Origin: Shouchella rhizosphaerae
GTDB lineage: Bacteria; Bacillota; Bacilli; Bacillales; Bacillaceae_D
Assembly (NCBI RefSeq): GCF_900142675.1
Contig: NZ_FRBS01000004.1
Coordinates: forward strand, 1-64,000
Reading direction: 5' to 3'
DNA: 64,000 nt
Position numbers and translations under genes: made by a program. The notes beneath the pieces were generated by a model, which searched no databases, was not told the origin of the DNA, and saw nothing but the letters and a program-made list of their open reading frames with translations. Shown piece after piece: positions 34,601 through 43,049 of the stretch (positions are counted from its first letter, which is position 1; each line of letters begins with the position of its first letter).

Positions 34601-34668
34601 ACCTAAGCCCGATCTATAAGAAAGAACGCCAACCGTTGCTGCCGTCCTTACTTAAAGAATCCCCTCTC

Positions 34669-35019
34669 TTATCTTTCGTTATTCATCTCACGCTGCTTTT
34701 TTAACAGCTTAATTTCGTCAGCAGCTTCCTTTGCTGCTTGGATCGCTTCCTCAGATGTTTCTTTCATATGGCTTGCTGTTTGTGTCAGCGTGCGCACATC
34801 TTCGGAAATGTCTTTCCAAATCGAGCGGACATCCTCCATGACTTCTTTTGCTTGCCCAACCATGTTTTCCCGATTGTCCCGCAAAAAGGCATACGTGTCC
34901 CCTGCCTGCTGCTTCAGTTCCTTCGCTTCTTGGCAAAGACGGTTTCGCCAATCTTTTTTTACAAGTACAGCCCCGATGACAACACCTGCAATCAAAATCC
35001 CCCATTTTTTGCTGGCCAT
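34669..35019 (-). CDS. YtxH-like membrane-anchored helical protein
   Basis: 116 residues. One N-terminal membrane segment (WGILIAGVVIGAVLV) and a long amphipathic, heptad-like helix with many Lys and Glu (residues 25-110). This layout matches YtxH/YhdF-like general-stress and cell-surface proteins. Function unknown. Strong ribosome site AAAGGAGG. Confidence 0.75.
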   Translation of the reverse strand: MASKKWGILIAGVVIGAVLVKKDWRNRLCQEAKELKQQAGDTYAFLRDNRENMVGQAKEVMEDVRSIWKDISEDVRTLTQTASHMKETSEEAIQAAKEAADEIKLLKKQREMNNER

Positions 35020-35124
35020 TTTTATTCCTCCTTTATGTATCCTGTTTCTATTTTAAAACAGATTCTCTCGCATTTGTAAAGCTGAACCCATTCACAAAAA
35101 AATGCCAACCGCAATGGGTCAGCA

Positions 35125-35274
35125 TTAGTTGTATGTTTGCACAAGGCAACGGTCTGTTTCAAGGATTTCGAATTTAGTGTGATGATTGCTGTTTTTTAGC
35201 TCATCCACCTGTGCAGAAAGTTTTTTTATTTGTTTTTCAAGGGCAATCAATTTTTCTTTTTCTGATTGTGTCAT
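35125..35274 (-). CDS. small coiled-coil protein
   Basis: 49 residues from ATG 35274, supported by GGGAGGG seven bases upstream (a longer frame to 35322 is not). Residues 4-30 form a likely coiled coil (EKLIALEKQIKKLSAQVDELK); the tail is polar. I do not recognise the family. Same direction as the YtxH-like gene, upstream of it. Confidence 0.6.
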   Translation of the reverse strand: MTQSEKEKLIALEKQIKKLSAQVDELKNSNHHTKFEILETDRCLVQTYN

Positions 35275-35465
35275 TGTTGGTCCCTCCCCACTTTTAGCTT
35301 GCCCGAACAAGCGCTCAATCACCAGTAAAAAAGATCCCTTTAAGTTAGAAATATTCTACCAGTGTTTTTCATTGATGTAAAGTGTCTTCCCTAAAAGGAT
35401 TTTCTGCTTAACTAGACTTGGTTCGACAAATTTCATCTTTATCAAAAATTTGTAACAAATTACGC

Positions 35466-35510
35466 TTGTAAAATTACGTTTTCATGGTATACTAATGATA
35501 GGAAATATTC
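35466..35510 (+). promoter_or_regulatory. promoter and candidate Fur box of the FbpB-like gene
   Basis: TTGTAA (35466-35471), 16 bp, TATACT (35488-35493). Just downstream TGATAGGAAATATTC (35496-35510) agrees with the Fur box TGATAATnATTATCA at about 9 of 14 positions, a weak match. It is mentioned because the gene product resembles Fur-regulated FbpB. Confidence 0.45.
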
Positions 35511-35531
35511 AGACACAAAAAGGGTGATCAT

Positions 35532-35702
35532 ATGCGTAAACGTCATTTAATCCGTTTTGAGGACTTAATGGCCCAAAATAGAGATGAACTTTTAAACGAT
35601 CCTGAGGCTTTATCCAAAATTGATGATAAATTGGATGAACGTGCCCAAAAGAAAAACCGTTCACTCAAAAAAGCCAAACCAACTAGAACGAGCCGTTTTT
35701 AA
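35532..35702 (+). CDS. FbpB-like small basic protein
   Basis: 56 residues, basic and helical: MRKRHLIRFEDLMAQNRDEL followed by LLNDPEALSKIDDKLDER matches the pattern of Fur-regulated basic protein B (FbpB/FbpC-like), which in B. subtilis helps the FsrA small RNA in the iron-sparing response. GGGTGA lies six bases before ATG. The stop codon lies inside a terminator hairpin, and a repeat element with a second copy of that hairpin follows. Family call moderate; alternative is an unrelated short basic protein. Confidence 0.65.
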   Translation: MRKRHLIRFEDLMAQNRDELLNDPEALSKIDDKLDERAQKKNRSLKKAKPTRTSRF

Positions 35703-35711
35703 GGCTCGTTT
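35687..35711 (+). terminator. terminator hairpin, copy 1, overlapping the FbpB-like stop codon
   Basis: AACGAGCC-gttttta-GGCTCGTT, with only TTT after it. An identical 25-bp sequence recurs at 35866-35890. Confidence 0.7.
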
Positions 35712-35715
35712 GAGG

Positions 35716-35734
35716 TTGTCGACAGAGTCGACAA
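35716..35734. repeat. short palindrome between terminator copy 1 and the repeat
   Basis: TTGTCGAC-aga-GTCGACAA, perfect 8-bp arms. Confidence 0.6.
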
Positions 35735-35739
35735 AATCC

Positions 35740-35865
35740 CCAGGCTGATAGAAAACGCTTGTCAGCCGAGGCGCGAAACCGAGTGAAGATGCGAATAGAA
35801 CATGGGTTCATGAGCATATGAATGAGGTGAGCAACGAAGGATGCGAGCGTTTTCTATCAGCCTGG
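35740..35865 (+). repeat. dispersed 3'-UTR repeat, most intact copy with 20-bp perfect terminal inverted repeats
   Basis: Ends are CCAGGCTGATAGAAAACGCT (35740-35759) and its exact reverse complement (35846-35865). The 126-bp unit has no coding capacity. It is followed immediately by terminator copy 2. The 25-bp direct repeats of the terminator at 35687 and 35866 bracket it, a possible trace of insertion. Confidence 0.88.
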
Positions 35866-35894
35866 AACGAGCCGTTTTTAAGGCTCGTTTTTTT
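35866..35894 (+). terminator. terminator hairpin, copy 2
   Basis: Same hairpin as at 35687-35711, here followed by a longer tract of T's (TTTTTTTA), so probably the more efficient terminator. Confidence 0.8.
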
Positions 35895-35981
35895 ATTCCC
35901 GCAACTTTTCCCTTTTTGTATATTTTTTTGGCAATCGCACAAAGTAATTTCATATAACAAAACGGGAAGCGGGGGTCCCTC

Positions 35982-37319
35982 ATGGATCATGTGCTGCTTG
36001 CACGCATGCTGTTTGGCACGTCAATGGCCTTTCATATTATTTTTGCGACATTAACAGTCGGCCTATCGCTAATGATTTTTTTTGCAGAATGGATGAGGGC
36101 GCTACGCAACGATCTCGATTATGCCGTCCTCGCCAAGCGGTTGACAAAAGGGCTTGCCATCCTTCTTGGCGTAGCGATTCCAACTGGTACGATTGTAGCG
36201 ATCATGCTTTCCCTGCTCTGGCCAGGCTTTATGGAAATCGTCGGTCAAGTAATTGCGCTGCCATTTCAAATTGAAATTTTTGCTTTCTTTTTAGAGTCGT
36301 TGTTTTTGGCTATTTATGTATATGCTGCTGATCGTCTTTCTCCTGCTATGAGAATCATCAGTTCCTTTTTTATTGCCTTTGGCGCTGTGGCCTCTGCTGT
36401 TTTGATCACTAGCGCCCACTCTTGGATGAATACCCCGAGAGGTTTTGACATCATTGACGGCCAAATTGAAAACGTCAATCCGCTTGCGGCTGCCTTGTCG
36501 CCAAGTTTTTGGTCGACCTCGTACCACGTCGTTAGCACGGCCTACATGACAGGCGCTTTCGTGTTATGTGCTGTTGCTGCTTTTAAGTTGTTAAAACCAT
36601 CCATTACAGCGGCAGAAGTCCGCTACCACCAAAAAGGATTAATGTTGGCGCTTGTTTTTGGGTTTTTGATGTCTGTTTGGACTGGTTTTACCGGCCATGA
36701 CACAACGGTCATGCTTTATGAGGAAATCCCAATCAAATTAGCAGCAGCAGAAGGGCTTTTTGACACACAAACCAATGCACCATTGACAATTTTAGGAACG
36801 CCAAGCCCAGAAGCGAATGAAGTGATTGGCGGACTGGAATTCCCTGGACTGCTAAGCTGGCTCGCGACTGGCTCAACGGACGGGGTCGTCCAAGGGTTAA
36901 ATGATTTTCCTGTTGAACAGTGGCCTCCACTTTTTGTTCATACACTATTTAACGTAATGGTCGGCATCGGTTTTGCATTAATTGCTGTTTCAGGCCTTGG
37001 CCTGCTGTTTTCGTTTTTCAGACGCAAACAGGACGGCATCCGGTTTCCAAAATGGCTCTTAATCGCACTTGTTGCTGCTGGCCCCCTTGCGATGATCGGC
37101 ATCGAGACAGGTTGGATTTTTAGTTGCACTGGCCGCCAGCCTTGGATTATTTTCGGCGTACAAACGACCACCGAGGCAGCGACAACTTCCGGGAACCTCG
37201 GCTTGTTATTCTTTTTGTTCTCAACGCTTTACCTTGTTCTGCTCATTTTAACGAGTTTTGTTATGTATTTTTATTTCAAGCGAAATCCGCTCCGCCAAGA
37301 TATGAGCGCGTTCCGTTAG
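35982..37319 (+). CDS. cydA: cytochrome bd-type quinol oxidase subunit I (short Q-loop)
   Basis: 445 residues, about nine membrane helices. Heme ligand His near residue 18 (MAFHIIFA), His in TSYHVVS (near 183) and Met in the later helix; short periplasmic Q-loop as in cyanide-insensitive/YthA-type oxidases, in contrast to long-loop E. coli CydA. Reduces O2 to water with quinol electrons without pumping protons. Ribosome site GCGGGGG. Operon with cydB 16 bp on. In B. subtilis the closest pair would be ythA-ythB. Confidence 0.9.
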   Translation: MDHVLLARMLFGTSMAFHIIFATLTVGLSLMIFFAEWMRALRNDLDYAVLAKRLTKGLAILLGVAIPTGTIVAIMLSLLWPGFMEIVGQVIALPFQIEIFAFFLESLFLAIYVYAADRLSPAMRIISSFFIAFGAVASAVLITSAHSWMNTPRGFDIIDGQIENVNPLAAALSPSFWSTSYHVVSTAYMTGAFVLCAVAAFKLLKPSITAAEVRYHQKGLMLALVFGFLMSVWTGFTGHDTTVMLYEEIPIKLAAAEGLFDTQTNAPLTILGTPSPEANEVIGGLEFPGLLSWLATGSTDGVVQGLNDFPVEQWPPLFVHTLFNVMVGIGFALIAVSGLGLLFSFFRRKQDGIRFPKWLLIALVAAGPLAMIGIETGWIFSCTGRQPWIIFGVQTTTEAATTSGNLGLLFFLFSTLYLVLLILTSFVMYFYFKRNPLRQDMSAFR

Positions 37320-37335
37320 GTATTAGGAGGGATTT

Positions 37336-38376
37336 ATGGAATCTGTCTATGTTGCGGTACTGCTGTTATGGGCATTGCTGTTCATTTATGCTGTTGCGGG
37401 TTCGATTGATTTTGGCACAGGTTTTTGGGCCATGTATTATAGCCGCCAGAACCATTATAAAGCAGCAACGATTGCAAACAACTTTTTATCGCCTGCATGG
37501 AAAGTCACAAACGTTTTCCTTGTCCTTCTCGTTGTTGCATTTGTGGCTCTCTTTCCAGGGGCAGCCCCTACGCTCGGCACATTGATGATCGTACCCTTTT
37601 GCCTTGTCCTGCTGTTGCTTACAATCCGTAGCGCCTTTTTGGTCTACGCGTACAGTACGAAAAAATATTCGCGCATGCTGACGCTCGTCTCTGGGCTATG
37701 CGGTCTGTTCATTCCAGCCATTCTCGTCAGCATTTTACCTGCAGCAATTGGCGGATTTGTTGTCGTCGCTGGCGACAAGCAATACATCCTAGTTAACGAG
37801 CTATTTTTAAGCCCTGCCTTTTATACACATGTTGGCTTTGGCCTCGTCACTCAGTTGTTTATTTCAGCGTTGTTTATGTGCGACTATGCCAAAGAGGCGG
37901 GAGACGAAAGCACTGCCTCTTCTTACCGAAAAAACGCGATTTTCCTTGGTCCTGTCACCCTTGTTTTTGCAGTAGCTGCCATCTTTACGCTTATTCCCGA
38001 AGCGCCGTGGATGTTTGAGAAATTTTTGTCGCTTTGGCATTGGTATACTTTATCCCTGTTTGCTTTTGCGTTAGGGTATAGCGCCTTATGGTGGCGGTCA
38101 AAGACAAGCCATCTCGGTCACCCTCGTGCCGCTTTATTGCTCATTGTTGTCCAGTTTGGTTTAGCGAGCATTGCTTATGGTAGCGCCCATCTCCCGTACT
38201 TGCTTTACCCGAACGTCACGATCTATGATGCCTTTACAAATGAAACCATGTTCCGCTATTTGCTCATTGGCTTCCTAATCGGGCTCGCCATACTCGTCCC
38301 TGTCTTTCTTTATTTTTGGCGGCTTTTCTTTAAAGATAAAGCGTACTTGCAGAGCGATCAGCACGACTATTCATAG
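37336..38376 (+). CDS. cydB: cytochrome bd-type quinol oxidase subunit II
   Basis: 346 residues, about eight membrane helices, with the subunit II opening pattern (LLWALLFIYAVAGSIDFGTGFWAMYY). Partner of the upstream subunit I; needed for assembly and heme insertion. GGAGG ribosome site. No cydCD exporter or small cydX-like gene follows in the window. Confidence 0.9.
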   Translation: MESVYVAVLLLWALLFIYAVAGSIDFGTGFWAMYYSRQNHYKAATIANNFLSPAWKVTNVFLVLLVVAFVALFPGAAPTLGTLMIVPFCLVLLLLTIRSAFLVYAYSTKKYSRMLTLVSGLCGLFIPAILVSILPAAIGGFVVVAGDKQYILVNELFLSPAFYTHVGFGLVTQLFISALFMCDYAKEAGDESTASSYRKNAIFLGPVTLVFAVAAIFTLIPEAPWMFEKFLSLWHWYTLSLFAFALGYSALWWRSKTSHLGHPRAALLLIVVQFGLASIAYGSAHLPYLLYPNVTIYDAFTNETMFRYLLIGFLIGLAILVPVFLYFWRLFFKDKAYLQSDQHDYS

Positions 38377-38437
38377 ACGCCACTGCTTATTCAGTGATCG
38401 TGGTAATCACATCACATAACTAACAGTGGCGTTAATT
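38375..38437. repeat. inverted repeat downstream of cydB
   Basis: ACGCCACTG (about 38379-38387) pairs with CAGTGGCGT (about 38425-38433), with a nested CACTG/CAGTG hairpin. No T tract, so only a possible terminator of cydAB. Confidence 0.5.
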
Positions 38438-38446
38438 ATCGTGCGA

Positions 38447-39247
38447 TTACCGCTCGTCTCGGACTGGAACCCCCTCAACAGGAAAGTCAAATAGCTCTGG
38501 ATCGAAGTCAATGTCTTCTTCAAACGTGGTTAAGATCAAAACTTGGCCTGGCTTGCCTTGATAAAATGCATTTTCCCTTACTAGCAACCCTGTTTCAGTA
38601 TCGAACCACAAATTGATTTCTACATCCCGTTCTTCTGCCGTCGCTTGCACATGGTGTGCGAGGTAGCCGCTGATTTCATAAATGCCTTGATATGTAAGGG
38701 CATAGGGAGATTGCTCAGCTATTAGGTCTTCAAGTGGCTCTGGGGAAAATGGCGGAACATGGTCATCGCTAGCCTCGCTCAGTACAGCAAAGCTATCTGT
38801 GCTCAGGTACACGTTTCTTCCTTCAGGCGTTTGAGTTTCGATTGTTTCCACGCCATTCCCATCTTCATCAATGTTTTCAGATTGTTTAAAAAAGTAATCC
38901 GGGCCATTGTCAGAACGGTATACATGCAACCGCTCAAAAGCATACGCTTCCATGACAGTCCCGTCTTCCGCTACTTCGTGTTTTTGCCACTCTAGGCTAA
39001 AATTCCCCAATTTTTTCTCAGCAACAATCGCTTCCTCGATAACGGATTCAGCTGTTATTGCTGCAACCGTTTCCGCCTCTGCTTCTTCTTCAGCTAATTG
39101 ATTGTGCTCCTTTTTATCGCTTTCTAATGCCGTTTCCTGATCTTCATTTGTGTCATTATCCGTATTTGGTTTTGATGTTTCTGTATCTCCTGCACAGGCA
39201 GAGAGAATGGCAAGTACCGATAACACCGCCATCCACTTCATTTTCAT
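38447..39247 (-). CDS. lipoprotein with LolA-like domain
   Basis: 266 residues. Signal peptide with lipobox LSAC (Cys18), an acidic Thr/Asn/Glu-rich linker (residues 19-60), then a beta-rich domain with repeated strands typical of LolA/outer-membrane lipoprotein carrier-like folds (YFFKQSENIDEDGNGVETIETQTPEGRN split over several strands, and INLWFDTETGLLVREN). Probably extracytoplasmic; function unknown. Single gene. Confidence 0.7.
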   Translation of the reverse strand: MKMKWMAVLSVLAILSACAGDTETSKPNTDNDTNEDQETALESDKKEHNQLAEEEAEAETVAAITAESVIEEAIVAEKKLGNFSLEWQKHEVAEDGTVMEAYAFERLHVYRSDNGPDYFFKQSENIDEDGNGVETIETQTPEGRNVYLSTDSFAVLSEASDDHVPPFSPEPLEDLIAEQSPYALTYQGIYEISGYLAHHVQATAEERDVEINLWFDTETGLLVRENAFYQGKPGQVLILTTFEEDIDFDPELFDFPVEGVPVRDER

Positions 39248-39348
39248 TCAAAAAGGCCTCCTTCTTTGAAGCTCCTAAGTATCGATGACCATGTTCTATT
39301 GTTATTTTACTTCAAACCTAAGTTCCCCTTCTACTATTAATTCTTGCG

Positions 39349-39384
39349 CAAAAAAACAGCGGAGGCTAACCCCCGCTGTTTTTA
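39349..39384 (-). terminator. terminator of pepF
   Basis: AACAGCGG (39355-39362) and CCGCTGTT (39373-39380); minus strand then TTTTTTT. Confidence 0.8.
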
Positions 39385-41142
39385 CTGGACAAATTGATGG
39401 CTGTCTTTTAGCACAACATTGATCGCTTCTTGCCAGAAGTCCGGTTTTGTCAAATCGACTTGTAAATGCTTTTGTGCTAGTTGTTCGGCTGTCATGCTGC
39501 CACTGTCTTGCAGCAACGCAATGTAGTTGTCTTCAAAAGAAGCGCCTGCTTTTAAGGCCCGTGCATATAGGCCCATACTAAACAAATAGCCAAATGTATA
39601 AGGGAAATTATAAAACGGTTGTTTCGTTATGTGAAAATGCAATTTTGATGCCCAAAAATAAGGATCGTATGCTTCTACTTTATTGCCATATGCTTCTTTT
39701 TGTGCCTCAACCATCAATTCATTTAAACGTTCAGTCGGTACAATCCCCTGTTTGCGTTCTTCATAAAAACGCGTTTCAAACAGAAAACGGGAATGGATAT
39801 TCATGAAAAAGGCTAATGAACGAGAGAGTTTGTTTTCCAGCAAATATCGTTTTACATCTGGACTTTCTGCCTCAGACACAAGTGCATCAGCGACAATCAT
39901 TTCGGCGAATGTGGAGGCGGTTTCGGCGATGCTCATTGGATACTGTTTTTGCGACGTGACAGGCATGTCTTTTAAGCACCAGCTATGGTACGCATGGCCC
40001 AGTTCGTGAGCGAGCGTTGCAACATTGTCCATTGAGCCGTCATAGGTCATAAAAATGCGCGATTCTTGACGGAGTGGAAAAGTTGTACAAAAGCCGCCTG
40101 GGCGTTTTCCGGCGCGGTTTTCAGCTTCGACCCAACCGTTGCTAAGCGCCATTTCAGCAAATTCAGCCATTTTCGGGCTGAAGCGGTTAAAATGCTTGAT
40201 GATCAGCTCACAAGCTTCTTCGTACGGAATATCGTTTTTAGACGTTTCGCTTGTCGGCAAAGGAGCGTTGACATCAAACAAGCTAAGTTTTTCCAAACCT
40301 AACAATTCTGCCTTTTTGTCCATGTATGGGTATAGTTTTGACTTGTTTTTCGTAATCGTATCCCACATCGTTGTTAATGTCTCTTCGGAAATTAAATTTA
40401 TGTCCAATGGTTCTTTCAAAACATTGTCCCAGCCCCGCTCTTCATACAGCTTCAAACGGAAACCGGCAAGGCGATTTAATGTTTGTGTAATCAATGGCGC
40501 TTGCTGAGCCCATGCTTGTAGCGACGCTTCATAAGCACGTTTGCGCACAGAACGGTCTTCATTCGATAAACGGTTATGGAGTTGTCCAGCCGACAAATGT
40601 TTCACTTCCCCATTTTCTTCAAACGGGATTTCCATTCGCCCGACTGCTTCATTATAAACGGATCCCCAGGCGTGATAGCCGTCTTTAGCCAACTTGGTTG
40701 CCAACTCTTCCTTGTCTGCGCTCATTTTGTCAGCTGCCCGTTTTCTCGCTTTTTCCAACATAAAAGCTGACGGTTTCATTGCTTCTTCTTCAAGGAGAGA
40801 GGCAAAGGCTTGATCGTCAATCGGTTTCAGTTTTTCTTCAAGGAGCAAGTTTAATTTTTGCCATTTGACTTCAAGCTCTTGTACTTGCTCTTGGCGCAAA
40901 CGCGCCATATCGTCCTTTACATTTTGTGCTAGCAAACAAGAAACAAAGGCACTCGCATGGGCAAGTCGAGGAAAAGTTTGTTCAATTGCCGCAACAAGCT
41001 CTTGTATGTCCACAGGAGCAGCTTCTGTTTCCTGCCAACGGTCGAGCAAACCGTTTGTTTCTTTTAAGAAGTCGCTAAACGCCTCTGACTGGCTTCCTCC
41101 TGCAAAAATCGATTCTAAATCCCATGTTATTGGATATTGCAT
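39382..41142 (-). CDS. pepF: oligoendopeptidase F-type metallopeptidase (family M3)
   Basis: 586 residues, cytoplasmic zinc peptidase that cuts short peptides. Zinc motif HELGHAYH begins at His379, with the third ligand Glu in ETASTFAE downstream. N-terminal helical cap domain covers the channel. Ribosome site CAGGAGG. A 33-residue membrane peptide is encoded 78 bp upstream in the same direction. Confidence 0.92.
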   Translation of the reverse strand: MQYPITWDLESIFAGGSQSEAFSDFLKETNGLLDRWQETEAAPVDIQELVAAIEQTFPRLAHASAFVSCLLAQNVKDDMARLRQEQVQELEVKWQKLNLLLEEKLKPIDDQAFASLLEEEAMKPSAFMLEKARKRAADKMSADKEELATKLAKDGYHAWGSVYNEAVGRMEIPFEENGEVKHLSAGQLHNRLSNEDRSVRKRAYEASLQAWAQQAPLITQTLNRLAGFRLKLYEERGWDNVLKEPLDINLISEETLTTMWDTITKNKSKLYPYMDKKAELLGLEKLSLFDVNAPLPTSETSKNDIPYEEACELIIKHFNRFSPKMAEFAEMALSNGWVEAENRAGKRPGGFCTTFPLRQESRIFMTYDGSMDNVATLAHELGHAYHSWCLKDMPVTSQKQYPMSIAETASTFAEMIVADALVSEAESPDVKRYLLENKLSRSLAFFMNIHSRFLFETRFYEERKQGIVPTERLNELMVEAQKEAYGNKVEAYDPYFWASKLHFHITKQPFYNFPYTFGYLFSMGLYARALKAGASFEDNYIALLQDSGSMTAEQLAQKHLQVDLTKPDFWQEAINVVLKDSHQFVQ

Positions 41143-41219
41143 ATACAGCCTCCTGTCGTCAAATTATTTCGTCTACCGTAACAATTTAAATACTACCACT
41201 ATTGGCTGCTTTTTGCACG

Positions 41220-41321
41220 TTAGATGGCAAAGAAAAAGCTGCTGACCATGGCGAATAGCGTTGCCACCCCGAGCAACAATAAACTTTTTTCCTGATTTGA
41301 ATAGCTCGTCCAACGTCTCAC
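41220..41321 (-). CDS. 33-residue single-helix membrane peptide
   Basis: GTG start at 41321 with AAAGGAG nine bases upstream, ending TAA at 41220. Sequence opens MRRWTSYSNQEKS and continues with one hydrophobic helix of about 20 residues (LLLLGVATLFAMVSSFFFAI). Positive-inside rule predicts the N terminus in the cytoplasm. Between katA and pepF, transcribed with pepF. Not a family I recognise. Short, so the call rests on ribosome site, start and membrane-helix composition. Confidence 0.55.
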   Translation of the reverse strand: MRRWTSYSNQEKSLLLLGVATLFAMVSSFFFAI

Positions 41322-41385
41322 TCGTACCAACTCCTTTCGTTATTGCTACTTTATGAGACGAAAGGCATGGCTATGCGAATAATTA

Positions 41386-41420
41386 TAAAAAAACCAGCGG
41401 ACTAAACAGTCACGCTGGTT
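41386..41420 (-). terminator. terminator of katA
   Basis: AACCAGCG (41392-41399) and CGCTGGTT (41413-41420); minus strand followed by TTTTTTT. Confidence 0.8.
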
Positions 41421-41427
41421 GTTCGAG

Positions 41428-42894
41428 TTAGGAGTTGTTCTCTGATCCATGTTTCACATATTCAGAGATGTCCATTCCAATGGCATCCGCAAGGCGTTGT
41501 CCGTAGTCTTCATCAGCACGGTAAAAGTTGCAAATGGCTCGGAGCGCTGTTTCTGGAGCAACTTGTTTTAAATCATTTGCAATGTTTTTAATAAGCGCGT
41601 CTTGGACATTTTTCGGATAGTTTCGATAGATTTTGCCTGCTTGGCCAAAGTTGTTTTTCTTTTCAATCGCAATTCGTCCTATAGTGCCATTAATAGGCGC
41701 ACGGTAGTCTTCATAGCCTTCCGCTTCTTTTGGCGTATCTTGAAAACGATTCGGTTCATAATTGATCCGGTTTGTTTGTTGGCCGATTGGCATTGCCCCA
41801 TCTCTAGTATTGTTTGCCTTTTGCGCAAATGGGCAGTTAATTGGGAGATCCAAGTAGTTTGCACCGACTCGGTATCGTTGTGTATCCGAATACGAGAAGA
41901 TGCGCCCTTGAAGCATTTTGTCTTCCGATGGCTCAAAGCCAGGGACAAGATTTCCAGGGTTAAAGCCAACTTGTTCCGTTTCGGCAAAGACATTCTCAGG
42001 GTTGCGGTTCAGCGTCATCGTCCCTACTAATTGAGAAGGAATGTCTTCCTCAAGCCAATCTTTCGTTGCATCAAGCGGATGAAAATCGAAATTGTCTAGA
42101 TCGGCTGGATCAAGGATTTGTACATATAAATCCCACTCTGGATAATCGCCACGTTCAATCGCTTCGTATAAGTCTCTCGTTGCATGGTTAAAGTCATGAG
42201 CTTGTATATTGGCGGCTTCTTCCATTGACAAGTTACGGATGCCCATTTTCGGAACCCAGTTCAGCTTGACATAAACCATATTTCCGTGTTCATTGATCCA
42301 CTTGAACGCATGGACGCTTGAACCCCGCATTTCCCGGTAAGAAGCAGGAATGCCTTCGTCCGTAAATAGATGGGTAAGCATGTTTGTTGATTCTGGCGTT
42401 AAGCTCATAAAATCCCAATACCGGTCAGGGCTTTGGATATTCGTACGTGGATCTGGCTTTAAAGAATGGATCACATCCGGAAATTTAATCGCGTCACGAA
42501 TGAAGAAAACAGGCAAGTTGTTGCCGACAAAATCATAGTTTCCTTCTTCTGTATAAAACTTAACAGAAAATCCCCGTGGATCGCGAAGCGTCTCTGGAGA
42601 GGTACCACCGTGTATGACTGTTGAGAAGCGGACGAAAACAGGCGTTTCTTTCCCATCTTCAGAAAGAAAGTTTGCTTTTGTATAACGCTTCATATTGTTT
42701 TTTACTTTGAATACGCCATGGGCACCAGCCCCCCGCGCATGGACAACCCGTTCTGGAATCCGTTCACGGTCAAAATGGGCGAGTTTTTCCACCAAATGGT
42801 AGTCTTCTAACAAAGTTGGGCCATGTTGGCCAGCTGTACGCGAGTTTTGATTGTCGTAAATTGGATGTCCTTGATTATCTGTTAATCGTCGCAT
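41428..42894 (-). CDS. katA: vegetative catalase
   Basis: 488 residues, monofunctional heme catalase of the small-subunit (clade 3) size. Catalytic His in VVHARGAGAHG (near residue 54), Asn in VGNNLPVFF, and proximal heme Tyr in RIFSYSDTQRYR. Detoxifies H2O2. PerR-type boxes lie upstream, in keeping with PerR control in B. subtilis. Start ATG with AAGGGGG upstream. Confidence 0.95.
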   Translation of the reverse strand: MRRLTDNQGHPIYDNQNSRTAGQHGPTLLEDYHLVEKLAHFDRERIPERVVHARGAGAHGVFKVKNNMKRYTKANFLSEDGKETPVFVRFSTVIHGGTSPETLRDPRGFSVKFYTEEGNYDFVGNNLPVFFIRDAIKFPDVIHSLKPDPRTNIQSPDRYWDFMSLTPESTNMLTHLFTDEGIPASYREMRGSSVHAFKWINEHGNMVYVKLNWVPKMGIRNLSMEEAANIQAHDFNHATRDLYEAIERGDYPEWDLYVQILDPADLDNFDFHPLDATKDWLEEDIPSQLVGTMTLNRNPENVFAETEQVGFNPGNLVPGFEPSEDKMLQGRIFSYSDTQRYRVGANYLDLPINCPFAQKANNTRDGAMPIGQQTNRINYEPNRFQDTPKEAEGYEDYRAPINGTIGRIAIEKKNNFGQAGKIYRNYPKNVQDALIKNIANDLKQVAPETALRAICNFYRADEDYGQRLADAIGMDISEYVKHGSENNS

Positions 42895-42976
42895 ATGTAA
42901 TCCCCCTTTTGATCATTAAGCTTTACCAATATGGCATCGTTGGCAAATGAACGATATAACTAAACTTATTCCTTAA

Positions 42977-43049
42977 TTGGAATCATTATCGTTAAATATA
43001 GTGTACGTGGATTGAGGTTGAAAGTCAATGTTATTTATAATAATTTTTA
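42977..43049 (-). promoter_or_regulatory. katA promoter with two PerR/Fur-type boxes
   Basis: Minus strand: -35 TTGACT (43023-43028), 17 bp, -10 TACACT (43000-43005). Upstream of -35, TTATAATAATTTTTA (43035-43049) matches the PerR box at 13 of 15 positions. A second half-perfect box with AATCATTATC (42981-42990) lies near the start of transcription. Confidence 0.65.

Noticed and set aside
42977-42991. a perfect Fur box at katA
   Set aside because: Only one half (AATCATTATC) fits the Fur consensus; katA in Bacillus is known as a PerR target, so I list it as a PerR/Fur-type site only.
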